64,000 nucleotides of DNA from positions 1 to 64,000 of the IMG/VR virus record IMGVR_UViG_3300046804_004738. One strand, 5' to 3'. The number at the start of each line of letters is the position of its first letter. Position 1 is the first letter of the stretch. The notes under the pieces are model-generated. The model was not told the DNA's origin and made no database searches. It saw only the letters and a list, made by a program, of their open reading frames with translations. This document shows positions 41,587 through 51,200 of the stretch, piece after piece. The position numbers were made by a program, and so were the translations under genes. The stretch is from a virus.

Positions 41587-41730
41587 ATGAAACTTTTTAT
41601 AATAACACTTTTTACAGTTCTACTGACAATAGCAATGAGAATGGGTGATCCATATGCCATGGGATTATGCATTATTGGATTTATGATTATGTTTTACTTT
41701 GTTGAAGATTCACAAAATGAGACTTTTTGA
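41587..41730 (+). CDS. small membrane protein (47 aa)
   Basis: Two hydrophobic stretches (FIITLFTVLLTIAM, LCIIGFMIMFYFV). Overlaps the start of the nucleotidase gene by 14 bp. Function unknown. Confidence 0.45.
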   Translation: MKLFIITLFTVLLTIAMRMGDPYAMGLCIIGFMIMFYFVEDSQNETF

Positions 41731-42325
41731 AATAGATTCCCAGCAAAAAGAAGTTAAGAAAATGCCCCATCTATTTTTAGATATGGATGGGGTGCAAGCT
41801 GACTTCTTTACCCAATGGGCTCGTTGGTGGAGTTCCAAAATGAATGATCCTAATATACAATGGTATAAGGACATCGGGGACAAAGAACAGCGTGAAATTT
41901 CAATAGCAGCATTACAGGCGGAAGGGCCTGAATTTGTGTACGAATTCTTTGCTACCCTTCCTGTACTATCAGGTTGCAGTGAAATATTAAGCTGGATAAA
42001 TCAAAACAAAATTCCTTGCACTATCTTATCTGCTCCATTAAGATCACCAAAAGAAGATAAAAGGAAAGTAATTACTCAAGCTAGTATTGAGGGTAAGAAG
42101 TATTGGTTAGCAAATCATAATCCAAATATGCCAGCTATATTTGATGGCAACAAAGATCGTTATGCTACAAAAGGTGGCCAAGCAAACGTGCTAATTGACG
42201 ATCATAAAAAGTACATATCAGGTTGGGAAAATTCAGGTGGTATTGGAATATTACATCGCTGGAATAATACACAAGAAACGATTCAAAAACTAAACGACAT
42301 ATACGGACCCTATATAGATAAATAG
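41717..42325 (+). CDS. HAD-family 5' nucleotidase (deoxyribonucleotidase-like)
   Basis: About 202 residues. LFLDMDGVQADFF is HAD motif I (DxDG), CTILSAPL is motif II, and VLIDDHKKYISGWENSGGIG is motif IV, matching 5'(3')-deoxyribonucleotidases. It would dephosphorylate (d)NMPs. The start could be 41717 (RLFEIDSQQ leader) or the ATG at 41762 immediately before the HAD domain. Confidence 0.75.
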   Translation: MRLFEIDSQQKEVKKMPHLFLDMDGVQADFFTQWARWWSSKMNDPNIQWYKDIGDKEQREISIAALQAEGPEFVYEFFATLPVLSGCSEILSWINQNKIPCTILSAPLRSPKEDKRKVITQASIEGKKYWLANHNPNMPAIFDGNKDRYATKGGQANVLIDDHKKYISGWENSGGIGILHRWNNTQETIQKLNDIYGPYIDK

Positions 42326-42326
42326 T
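42318..42326 (+). promoter_or_regulatory. T4-late-like box ATAAATAGT
   Basis: About 25 bases before ATG 42351. Confidence 0.5.
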
Positions 42327-42350
42327 ATATTGCCCTTAACTGGATATACT

Positions 42351-44015
42351 ATGACAGATACAAAATTTTTTAGAAAATATTTAGATTTAATTAACGAAGC
42401 AGAAGCCGCTCCCACACCTACCGGAGGAAGAACAGGTTCCCAACAAGATATAGAAAAAATGATGGGGAATTTAGGTGTTAGCCCGGAAGAACTGTCTGCA
42501 AGACAAGCACAGGATGATGCAGCTATCCCTGCTCCAACTACTGTAGGAACTGTAAATCCTAGCGTAAATCCTAATATCACTAAACAAATTGCTGCTGGCC
42601 AAAACGCAGAACAATGGGCGAAGCAAGATTCAGCAGACAAGGCAGCAGCCGCGCAAGAAAGAGGTTCTAATGTTCAAGCAATGCAAAAGGCAGGTATAGA
42701 TCAAAAAACAATTGATATGTATGCAAACGATGATCTTCAAGGAATGGCTAATCAAACTGCCGCAGCACTGAAAAATTTACCGAGCAAAGCCGAAGCACAA
42801 AAAATGATGCGACAAGGAATGGCTAGTAAAGAATTTGCTTCACTTCCAAAAGATCAACAAGACGCATATAGAGCGCAGGCGGCCGAACTAGATGCAATGC
42901 CAGATGATTATCGTGAACAGGGTGCTGCTAGCTTTAAACAAATAGGTGGCATAGCTGCTCAAGATCAAGCAGACAAAAAAGCAGGAAAAGGGATGTATGA
43001 TCCTAAATTAATGCAACCTATTAAGGCAAACTATGAGCCTAGATATACAGAAAAAGACATATATGATTTAGAAGCAAATAAATATTCCCCAAGTGGTTTC
43101 GCAGGTAGAAACATTGCACAAACAGTGGCAGCAAAACCTGTAAGTCCTACTGCACCTACACAAACTACAACTAATTTACAAGTAGCAAAAAATCCAGAGA
43201 CCGGAAATCCAAAATTAGGAAGTCCGTTAGAAGTTGCTCCAACACAACCGACAACAGCAGCACCGGCACCTACAACAACACCAACGCAACCGACAGCAGC
43301 ACCGGCACCTACAACAACACCAACGCAACCACAACCTACTCAACAAAAACCTACAACAGAAGAAAAAGAGGATATGGATGATAGAAAACTAATGAGAAAA
43401 TATATGGATTACTTAGACGAAGCTCCTGCCCAAGCTATTAATCCGAATGATCCTCATGCTGCTGCTTTTGGTAAACAAATAAATGCGCCTGCACCAAATA
43501 CAAACATTGATACTAGGGCCACTGCGCAGAGAGATAAATTAGCACAACAAATGGCATCAGGTAAAATTAACTCTCCAGCACCACAAACAGTAAATCCAAA
43601 TCAGCAATATGGCGGTGGATATGATCCTACTAAGGTTCAATATGCAGCAGGAGCAAAAAGTCAACAACCAGTTAATAATCAAAGTAGCGGATATACAGCG
43701 CAATCACAAGCACAAAAGACGCCAGAACCAGCAGTTAATAATCAAAGTAGCGGATATACAGCGCAATCACAAGCAGTAGCAACAAGAGGGGCAGGTACTC
43801 AATCTACGCCTGAACCAAGTTTAGCAAGTCAATATATTGCAGCAAATCAACCTCAATCTGCTACTGTTACTAAATCTGCTCCCGCACCTGCTACTGAACC
43901 AAGTTTAGCAAGTCAATATATTGCAGCAAATCAACCTCAAACCGTAGCTGAAGAAGGCTTAGATGACAATAGTGACGATATATTAAAAGCAATTATAAGA
44001 TTAATTAAAAAATAA
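42351..44015 (+). CDS. proline/glutamine-rich phage protein with two capsid-targeting-like segments
   Basis: About 554 residues from ATG 42351 (a TTG at 42330 is the frame start but lacks support). N-terminus TDTKFFRKYLDLINEAEAA; a second, similar segment DRKLMRKYMDYLDEAPA occurs near residue 345, separated by repetitive Pro/Thr/Gln linkers. Each ends in (I/L)xE, the T4 prohead protease rule. A helical stretch lies in the first third; the rest is low complexity with duplicated blocks. Probably virion-internal. Followed immediately by the transglycosylase gene, which shares a similar leader. Confidence 0.55.
   Translation: MTDTKFFRKYLDLINEAEAAPTPTGGRTGSQQDIEKMMGNLGVSPEELSARQAQDDAAIPAPTTVGTVNPSVNPNITKQIAAGQNAEQWAKQDSADKAAAAQERGSNVQAMQKAGIDQKTIDMYANDDLQGMANQTAAALKNLPSKAEAQKMMRQGMASKEFASLPKDQQDAYRAQAAELDAMPDDYREQGAASFKQIGGIAAQDQADKKAGKGMYDPKLMQPIKANYEPRYTEKDIYDLEANKYSPSGFAGRNIAQTVAAKPVSPTAPTQTTTNLQVAKNPETGNPKLGSPLEVAPTQPTTAAPAPTTTPTQPTAAPAPTTTPTQPQPTQQKPTTEEKEDMDDRKLMRKYMDYLDEAPAQAINPNDPHAAAFGKQINAPAPNTNIDTRATAQRDKLAQQMASGKINSPAPQTVNPNQQYGGGYDPTKVQYAAGAKSQQPVNNQSSGYTAQSQAQKTPEPAVNNQSSGYTAQSQAVATRGAGTQSTPEPSLASQYIAANQPQSATVTKSAPAPATEPSLASQYIAANQPQTVAEEGLDDNSDDILKAIIRLIKK
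43671..43775 (+). repeat. 42-bp direct repeat inside the linker of the 42351 gene
   Basis: GTTAATAATCAAAGTAGCGG and following bases occur identically at 43671-43712 and 43734-43775, encoding NNQSSGYTAQSQA twice. Confidence 0.85.
43811..43940 (+). repeat. 46-bp direct repeat inside the same linker
   Basis: The block encoding EPSLASQYIAANQPQ is repeated identically at 43811-43856 and 43895-43940. A further repeated block (PTTAAPAPTTTPTQP) lies near 43246-43330. Confidence 0.85.
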
Positions 44016-45190
44016 TGAGAGCAAAAGAATTTATAGTTGAGGCAAACTCTAAACAACCTGAATCTGCAAGGCAAAAATTTCTAAATAAAGTTATTGGACC
44101 AGAGTCTGGTGGTAATGTTTCTATAAAAAATCCACGAAGTAGTGCAACAGGATTATTTCAATTTATCAAATCAACTTGGGACAATACTGTTGCAAAAGCT
44201 AAACCAGGTGACCCACACTACGGTGTCAGTTTTAATGATATGAAAAAAAATCCAGCAGCACAAAGAGCCGCTGCAGACCAAATTTCACGTGAGTATCAAG
44301 CAGCAATTCAAAAAAATAATTTACCAGATACCCCTGGTATGTATTATCTATTTCATGGGCATGGGGCAAAAGCAATTGATCTTTATAATAACCCTGATAA
44401 ACAATTAAAAGATATTTATGATCCTTACGCTAGAGATAAACAAGGAAAAATAATATACAATCCAAAAACAGGAAAACCAGTTAAATCTATCATTTATAAA
44501 CAAAATCCAAATTTTGACCCTGAAGAAAAAATTTCTACATTTATCGCAGGGAGAGCAGCAGCAGTTGGCGATAATATTACTAATATATATCCTGATAAAA
44601 CTAAATTAGCAGTGGTCACTCCGACAAGTAAAACTACAAAAACAGATACAACTACAAATACTGCCCAAACTACAGATAAGAAAATTACACCATCACCTGT
44701 CGTTGCACAAACAACTAAAGAACCTGATATAGTCTCTCAGTATGTTGACGTAAATAAAGGACCTGGCGTAATTGATAAAGTTAAAAAAACAGTTACAGAC
44801 ATTGTTAGTCCTGCTATAGCACCAAAAACTGCAAAAGCAACAACACCAGAAATTCCTAAAACTAAACCTGAATTTATTCCAGGCACTCCAGAATACGATG
44901 CACGGATGGAAAAGCAACAAATCGCAGCCGGGGAAAAATTTAGTAAAGAACGTGAGGCTAGATTAGCCAAAGAACGTGATTTAATGTCCAAAAAATTACC
45001 TATGTCCCCGCCTTCAACTGACCCTGAATTAGATCCCCAGGGTTGGAAAAAATATGATGATTATATGGAAAAACTTCAAAGTGAAAAAGGTGACAAATAT
45101 CATCAAGAATATATGGACAATGAAAAAAAGTTAAATCAAACTTCATCAGACGATAGCTATTACACCAAATTTAAAAACTTACTGAAATAA
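44015..45190 (+). CDS. virion transglycosylase-like protein with capsid-targeting-like leader
   Basis: 391 residues. Starts RAKEFIVEA, close to the T4 internal-protein leader (MKTYQEFIAEA), with IVE matching the cleavage rule. Residues ~20-115 resemble a lysozyme-like transglycosylase domain: KVIGPESGG (catalytic E in ESGG), SSATGLFQFIKSTWDN and ADQISREYQAAI. The C-terminal half is a lysine/proline linker with coiled coils. It probably digests peptidoglycan during DNA entry. One-base overlap with the previous gene. Confidence 0.75.
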   Translation: MRAKEFIVEANSKQPESARQKFLNKVIGPESGGNVSIKNPRSSATGLFQFIKSTWDNTVAKAKPGDPHYGVSFNDMKKNPAAQRAAADQISREYQAAIQKNNLPDTPGMYYLFHGHGAKAIDLYNNPDKQLKDIYDPYARDKQGKIIYNPKTGKPVKSIIYKQNPNFDPEEKISTFIAGRAAAVGDNITNIYPDKTKLAVVTPTSKTTKTDTTTNTAQTTDKKITPSPVVAQTTKEPDIVSQYVDVNKGPGVIDKVKKTVTDIVSPAIAPKTAKATTPEIPKTKPEFIPGTPEYDARMEKQQIAAGEKFSKEREARLAKERDLMSKKLPMSPPSTDPELDPQGWKKYDDYMEKLQSEKGDKYHQEYMDNEKKLNQTSSDDSYYTKFKNLLK

Positions 45191-45225
45191 TTTATTGGTA
45201 AATTTGTATCGTAATAAGTAACTGT

Positions 45226-45408
45226 ATGCCTAAGCAAAAAAAGAATCGCAATCAATACGAAGTTATTACCCAACAGGATAGTAATGGGGATGTATTGATT
45301 CCGATTCCTCCGGTATTATTGGATTCATTAAATTGGAAACAAGGTGATGAAATAAGTTTTGACTTAGATGATAAAGGCAGATTTATTCTTAAAAAGGTAT
45401 TTAAATGA
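45226..45408 (+). CDS. AbrB-like swapped-hairpin protein
   Basis: 60 residues: basic start, then ITQQDSNGDVLIPIPPVLLD, LNWKQGDEISFDLDDKGRF, the SpoVT/AbrB pattern (G-D-V-x-I-P ... W-K-x-G-D). DNA-binding regulator or small virion protein. Overlaps the next start by 4 bp. Confidence 0.6.
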   Translation: MPKQKKNRNQYEVITQQDSNGDVLIPIPPVLLDSLNWKQGDEISFDLDDKGRFILKKVFK

Positions 45409-45947
45409 AAAACGATTCAATGGATCATGCATATGCAAAAATTAATTTATCTGATATTTTTAGTGAGGATTATATAACAGTATCGGAGAAAGAAGATATT
45501 CCATCTTTGAGCCTAAGCGGATTAGATACAATCACTTTAGATTCACTATCCGATACATATTATGCTAATCCTATTACTAATGTGAGTATAGCAGGATCAG
45601 GCACAAGCATATATCAAGGATTAACCAGTCAAACAATAACACTTTCACCAAGTCCGTATTCAAACATATCGTCATGGCCATCAATAAACGACACACTCAC
45701 AGTTAATCATGGTAACAATAACGGCATTAAAGTAAAGGGTGATACAGAGATTGAGGGTAGCTTAAAAGTAAAAGGGGTTGATTTAGGTGAAATGTTGTCA
45801 AAAATACAAGATCAATTAGCAATTTATCAACCTGCCCCTGAACTTGAAGAAAAGTGGGAAAAACTACGTGATTTAGCCCGTCAATACAAAGAAATGGTCG
45901 CTGACATTAAAGAAAAAGAAAAGATTTGGGATATTCTTCAAAAATAA
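45405..45947 (+). CDS. conserved phage protein with C-terminal coiled coil
   Basis: 180 residues. The C-terminal third (GDTEIEGSLKVKGVDLGEML, AIYQPAPELEEKWEKLRDLA) is a recognisable motif in phage proteins, likely tail- or fibre-associated; the first two thirds are serine-rich (IAGSGTSIYQGLTSQTITL). Exact role unknown. A sigma70 promoter follows the stop. Confidence 0.6.
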   Translation: MKNDSMDHAYAKINLSDIFSEDYITVSEKEDIPSLSLSGLDTITLDSLSDTYYANPITNVSIAGSGTSIYQGLTSQTITLSPSPYSNISSWPSINDTLTVNHGNNNGIKVKGDTEIEGSLKVKGVDLGEMLSKIQDQLAIYQPAPELEEKWEKLRDLARQYKEMVADIKEKEKIWDILQK

Positions 45948-45948
45948 C

Positions 45949-45977
45949 TTGACAATAAATACACACGGTGCTATACT
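45949..45977 (+). promoter_or_regulatory. sigma70-type promoter
   Basis: TTGACA, 17-bp spacer starting ATAAATAC, TATACT. The -35 starts two bases after the preceding stop. Confidence 0.85.
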
Positions 45978-46010
45978 ATACTCACTATCAACTCATGTTG
46001 TTATTTTGAT

Positions 46011-46400
46011 ATGACAATGCACCTCGCACACCCTGCACTCACTACCCTTGGCAAACGTAAGGGAAAGAAAAAGTGGGCATCCTCTGAAGCAAAGCAAAAA
46101 GCCGCACAACTTGACCGTGAGTGGCAGGATCTACAGGCTAAGTGGAAAACAGATATCAGTGATCGTAAATGTGATAGAGGTCTTAAGGCTAATGTTTACA
46201 AGCCGCCTGTCAACCCACGTGTTGCAGAAATAAAAAAGTTTGCAAGTGTTGACACAGGTATTAAGGGTGCAGTTACTATCAAACAACCAATGCAATACAC
46301 AGGTGACAAAATAATTGGTATTGGTACCATGCACAAGTCTAATGCTGTACCAATCTTTAATGATGAGGCAGCAAAAGATATTAGCAAAATGAGGAGATAA
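46011..46400 (+). CDS. conserved phage protein
   Basis: 129 basic residues. LAHPALTTLGKRKGKKKW, then YTGDKIIGIGTMHKSNAVPI and a final ISKMRR match a small protein I recall as widespread in phages and prophages of proteobacteria. Function unknown. Strong promoter. Overlaps no neighbour. Confidence 0.65.
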   Translation: MTMHLAHPALTTLGKRKGKKKWASSEAKQKAAQLDREWQDLQAKWKTDISDRKCDRGLKANVYKPPVNPRVAEIKKFASVDTGIKGAVTIKQPMQYTGDKIIGIGTMHKSNAVPIFNDEAAKDISKMRR

Positions 46401-46410
46401 ATCAAATTAA

Positions 46411-46626
46411 ATGGCAAAAGAAGAAACATTAAAATTAGATGGAGTAGTAACAGACGTTTTACCAAACGCAATGTTTAGAGTTGACCTAGAAACAGGACAA
46501 AATGTTATAGGTTACATTTCTGGTAAAATGCGCCAGCATGATATTAAAATACTGTTAGGTGATACAGTAGAAGTCGAGTTTAGTCTATATGATATGAGCC
46601 GCGGCAGAATAACAAGACGGCGTTAA
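46411..46626 (+). CDS. infA: translation initiation factor IF-1
   Basis: 71 residues covering the whole OB fold of bacterial IF-1: [20 protein letters not shown], then [20 protein letters not shown] and [16 protein letters not shown]. The family's NAMFRVELENG-x-ISGKMR core is intact. IF-1 binds the 30S A site and modulates initiation and start-codon choice. Phage copies are rare. Downstream of the gene at 46011 and probably co-transcribed; the AGGAG lies about 15 bases upstream, so the SD is loose. Confidence 0.92.
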   Translation: MAKEETLKLDGVVTDVLPNAMFRVDLETGQNVIGYISGKMRQHDIKILLGDTVEVEFSLYDMSRGRITRRR

Positions 46627-46632
46627 ATCTCA

Positions 46633-46641
46633 ATAAATACT
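46633..46641 (+). promoter_or_regulatory. T4-late-like box ATAAATACT
   Basis: Six bases before the SOD start (46647), which has no SD. Confidence 0.6.
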
Positions 46642-46646
46642 CTACA

Positions 46647-47198
46647 ATGATCAGTATTGTAGAGAATCTTTCCGAATCCCGTAAAAAGAATCTTGAGATA
46701 TTACCACTCAAGTATTCTCCTACCGATTTAAGTCCTATAATCAGCAAAGCTACAATCGACTATCACTATGAAGAATTAGCAAAAGGCTACGCAAAACGTT
46801 ATAATAATAACGAAGGTGATAGTGAGTTTAATTATGCAGGCGTTTTCTTGCATAACATTTACTTTGCTCAGTTTCAAAAACCAAAAGAATCAGGAACACC
46901 AAATGGGCCTGTACTCAATTTAATAAAAAGAAGATTTGGTTGGTGGCGTGATTTTAAAGAAAAGTTTAAAGAAGAAGCAATGAAGATACAAGGTAGTGGT
47001 TGGATCTACCTTACATACAATGGTGAAATACGAACTATAGTCAACCATGAGGTTCGTGAAGATATACTAATTTTAGTTGATTGGTGGGAACATGCCTGGG
47101 CACTAGATTACCAATCAGACAAAAAACAATACTTAGAAAATACATGGAAGATTATGAACTGGAGTCATATAAACACACGATGGGGCAAGAATCTTTAA
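46647..47198 (+). CDS. Fe/Mn superoxide dismutase family protein
   Basis: 183 residues with the four metal ligands in order: H40 (IDYHYEELAKGY), H69 (FLHNIYF), D145 and H149 (LVDWWEHAWALDY). It would detoxify superoxide. Homologs occur in T4-like phages; whether they are enzymes or virion-associated is unclear. The glycosyltransferase gene downstream starts in a TAATG overlap. Probably leaderless from the late-like box. Confidence 0.88.
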   Translation: MISIVENLSESRKKNLEILPLKYSPTDLSPIISKATIDYHYEELAKGYAKRYNNNEGDSEFNYAGVFLHNIYFAQFQKPKESGTPNGPVLNLIKRRFGWWRDFKEKFKEEAMKIQGSGWIYLTYNGEIRTIVNHEVREDILILVDWWEHAWALDYQSDKKQYLENTWKIMNWSHINTRWGKNL

Positions 47199-47899
47199 TG
47201 AATCAAAAAATTTGTGTAGTAACTGCTACAAGAGAAAAGACAATTCAAGATTTTAAAAGTAAAACACTATTAGGTCAATCATTAGGAATCCATACTTACT
47301 TTGACATTGAGTTGCAATGTTACAACAATAACACAAATGGCTTAAGCAAATGTTATAATGATGCGATTAAGAAAAAAATAAACGAGGATACGATTTTAGT
47401 TTTTGTCCATGATGACGTTGCTCTTTTAGATTATTATTGGCCGTTGCGTGTAATTGAAAGTTTAGAAAAATTTGATATATCTGGAATAGCTGGAAATATT
47501 AGACATGAGATAAACTTTCCGAGTTGGGCACATAGCCACAGTGACGGTAAAAATGTCATTTGGGATGATGATAAAAATTTGTCTGGATGTATGTTACACA
47601 GCGATACATGGCCTCCTAAAATAGTAACTGTTTACGGAGACCCATGTAAAGAAGTTGTTAATTTAGATGGTGCATTTATTGCATGTAGTACCAAAACTTT
47701 AAGAAATTTTAACTTAACTTTTGATGAACAATTTGAATTTCATTTTTATGATGCAGATTTTTGTAAAGCTGCACACGAAAAAAAATGTAAATTAGGTACG
47801 TTTCCATTAGCTTTAATGCATTCAGGAAAAGGAAGAATGGATACACTTGAGTACAGGACTGGATATTTAAAATATAATGAAAAATGGAGTAAAATATGA
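47198..47899 (+). CDS. GT-A-type glycosyltransferase
   Basis: 233 residues from ATG 47198 (TAATG overlap with SOD). The order [25 protein letters not shown] (metal-binding DxD-like HDD) and [17 protein letters not shown] fits GT-A glycosyltransferases. A different fold type from the GT-B enzyme at 2053. It may glycosylate a virion or surface component, as suggested by the neighbouring fibre genes. Acceptor unknown. Confidence 0.72.
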   Translation: MNQKICVVTATREKTIQDFKSKTLLGQSLGIHTYFDIELQCYNNNTNGLSKCYNDAIKKKINEDTILVFVHDDVALLDYYWPLRVIESLEKFDISGIAGNIRHEINFPSWAHSHSDGKNVIWDDDKNLSGCMLHSDTWPPKIVTVYGDPCKEVVNLDGAFIACSTKTLRNFNLTFDEQFEFHFYDADFCKAAHEKKCKLGTFPLALMHSGKGRMDTLEYRTGYLKYNEKWSKI

Positions 47900-48225
47900 A
47901 TTTAATTATAACTGAAAGTGCAAAAACAAAACTTTATGAAGTAATTACGGAAGAAAACGACCCTACGTTAAAACTACGTATATTTGTGCAGGGCGGGGGA
48001 TGCAGTGGTATGCAATATGGGTTTACTTTTGATAATGAAACTTCTGAGGACGACTGGAATATTGACGCTGGACCTGTTAATGTTTTGATTGATGTTATGT
48101 CTGCCCAATATCTAGAGGGTGCAGAAATAGACTATGCAGAAGATATCTATGGAGCTAGCTTTAAAATAAAGAACCCAAATGCTCAAACTAGTTGTGGGTG
48201 TGGGTCCAGCTTCAGTCCTTATTGA
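47896..48225 (+). CDS. A-type iron-sulfur carrier (ErpA/IscA-like)
   Basis: 109 residues with the three conserved cysteines C36 ([11 protein letters not shown]), C100 and C102 (SCGCGSSFS), the HesB/IscA hallmark. It delivers Fe-S clusters to apoproteins. The window codes for four radical SAM enzymes and QueE, all clients for such clusters. Overlaps the glycosyltransferase by 4 bp. Confidence 0.92.
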   Translation: MNLIITESAKTKLYEVITEENDPTLKLRIFVQGGGCSGMQYGFTFDNETSEDDWNIDAGPVNVLIDVMSAQYLEGAEIDYAEDIYGASFKIKNPNAQTSCGCGSSFSPY

Positions 48226-48233
48226 TAAATACT
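48225..48233 (+). promoter_or_regulatory. T4-late-like box ATAAATACT before the main fibre
   Basis: Overlaps the stop of the Fe-S carrier; 15 bases before ATG 48249, leaving a short leader with a GGGGG SD. Confidence 0.65.
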
Positions 48234-48248
48234 AGATGGGGGACTAAT

Positions 48249-51200
48249 ATGCCAATACCAGGACAAGAGAATATAAACATTGGCGCAGAAAATGAAGCGG
48301 AAAATAGCGACTCGCTCTTTATTGCGTTTAATAAAACACAAAACAACTTTTCTACACTTTTTGCACAATCAAGCCAATATACTAGCTTTGTAGGTAGTGA
48401 TGGTATCAGCACCACACTTAATAGTAACAACAAACAAGTTATAATTAACAATACAGGTGTCACACGTATTGCTGCAGGAACGGGAATCGCAGTAAATAGC
48501 GCAAATGGCAATGTAGTCATTTCTGTCATAGGATTAAGTAACGGAAACTTAGTCGCAGGTGTCACAAACGTTGGTATTACTAGTTCTACGCTACAAATAA
48601 TAAACAGTCCAGTAGTAAGTTCAGGAACAATAGGAGTTGATTTACCAGTCATAGCAAATATAATTCCAGGAACATACTCTAATCCTCTTATCCAAGTTGA
48701 TAATTATGGTAGAATTACCTCTGTACAAAACACATTCTCGACTGGTACAGTAACAAGTGTAGATATTCAAAATGGTTCAGGTATCTCTGTAAGTGGTGGA
48801 CCTATCACAAGTAATGGAACTATTACTGTAACAAACACTGGTGTGCGTAGGCTTAATCCAGGTCCTGGAATATTACTTACAGACACCACAGGTGAAATAA
48901 CAATCTCAGCAAACTTTTCTACATTCACAGGAACAGTTTCACGTGTTACTGTAGTTAGTAACACATTAACAGTAAGCAATCCTACTGTAACATTGGCTGG
49001 TAACATAAGAGTTGAATTACCTATTAATATTAGCGTAGCAGGAAATGTGACAGGAGGTGGCAATTTTAATGTTGGTCAAAGCGTATTCGTTGATGGTAAC
49101 GTAACCGCTAATGGAAGAATAACAGCAGGTAATATATCAGCAAGCGGTAATATTTTATCAAATGGTAATATTAGTATTAATAGTGCATCACGTTTAAGAA
49201 TACCAGGTGGAACGAATGGACAGGTTTTACAAACAGACGGAGCTGGTAATTTATCATTTGTCACTGTTACACAAAACACTGCTGCTGGGTTAGGTGCACC
49301 AGGCGCAAATACACAAATTTTATTTAATGATGGTGGCATTGTCAATGCAAATGCTAATTTAACTTTTAACAAGGCAACAGGAACTCTAACTGCTCCTAAC
49401 TTTTCTGGTAATATCAATGTAAACACTGCCAATTTTGTTTCTAATGCGATTCAAGCTAACATAACTACTTTGGGTAATTTAACCAGTTTAAGTGTGATTG
49501 GAAATATTATAGGAAACAATAATTTAAATATAAATGGCAACATAACAAGTAATTCATTTATATATGCTTTAACTCCAGCTGCGAATACCTCAAACAATCA
49601 AGTTGCAACAACAGCCTTTGTTGCAAATTATGTTGGTAATGCTCAATTTACTTCTAATTTATATGCACCTATTAATAGTCCTATTTTCACAGGAACACCT
49701 CAGGCGCCTACTTTAGATCAGACGTTGCCCGGAAGTAATGCATTAGCAACAACTGCATTTGTGAAATCTGCACTTGGTAATGCTAACATAAGTGGATATG
49801 CACCTATTAACAGTCCAGCATTTACTGGAATACCAACTGCACCAAATCCATCTGCTAATACAAGTTCTAATCAGATTGCCACAACATCGTTTGTTCAAAG
49901 TTTATTAGCGAACGCTAATATTGGTGGAAGTGGCACTACAGAATATGCAGGTACCATTCAACTATGGGCTGCAACAACACCTATGCCAGATAATACATGG
50001 ATGGTATGTGATGGTACAGAAGTCAGTAGAACTACATATGCAACATTGTTCAGTAGGATTGGAACTACATATGGTGCAGGTAATGGCACAACTACATTTA
50101 ATCTTCCTAACTTTACGAACAGATTTCCAGTTGGTGCAGGAAATCTCTATGCATTAGGTTCAACAGGTGGTTCAAAAGATGCTGTTGTAGTAAGCCATAC
50201 GCATTCGGTTACTGACCCCGGCCATCCTCACATTCTTCGCATTGGACAATCCGCCGGGACTTTGACACCTCAAATTGGCGGATGGAATTTTGCAGGAACA
50301 TTTAATGCCACAGCGTACTCTAATCATGTACAGTCTGCAAATACAAATATATCTATTGATAGTACAGGTGAACCGGGAACTAATAAAAATTTACCACCGT
50401 ATTTAGGTTTGATTTATATAATTAAAGTCACTGATACAGTTGGAAGTGGCGGGAGTAGCGGAGGTGGTAATGTTATTGTTACGGGATCAACCACTGCAAC
50501 TGCAGAAATATATCAATGGAACGCAACACAACCAGCCATACCAAGTGTTACATCTACTTACACTTGGGCTACAAGTTTATTCTCTCCAGTACCGTCAGGT
50601 TGGAGTACTACTCCCGGAACAACTGTAACACCTGGTGCAACTTTATGGGTAATACGTGTTACAGTTACAAAAACAGGCAGTGAGACAACAACAACGTTTA
50701 CATGGTCTGGTGGAACAATATCAGCATCAGGATATAACGGAACGAATGGAGTTGATGCTACCAAAACTGCAACAATTTCATTATACCAATGGTCTACTAC
50801 ACAACCAGCGAATCCTTCTGGAAATTCAACATATACTTGGTCTACAACTGTCAACACAGGCTACACAGGTGGAGCAGGTTGGCAAGTTAGTGTACCTGTA
50901 AATCCAGGTACAGCTGGATTACAATTATGGTCAGCTTCGAAAGGCATCACCGCAGCATCTAGTGTCACAAGTTCTACAGTAGATTGGTCATCAGGCTTTA
51001 CTGTACGTGCTGTAAGTATCAACGGTGAGGGTGGCCCAGGTGGCACACAATACGCAACACCAGAAGTTTATCAATGGGCAATTACAATACCAGCAGGGCC
51101 AACTGGTACATCGGTGTACACATGGAGTTCAGGATCATTCACTCCAGTTCCCTCAGGTTGGAGTACTTCAGGTGGCGCAGCACCTAGTCCTGGATTTACA

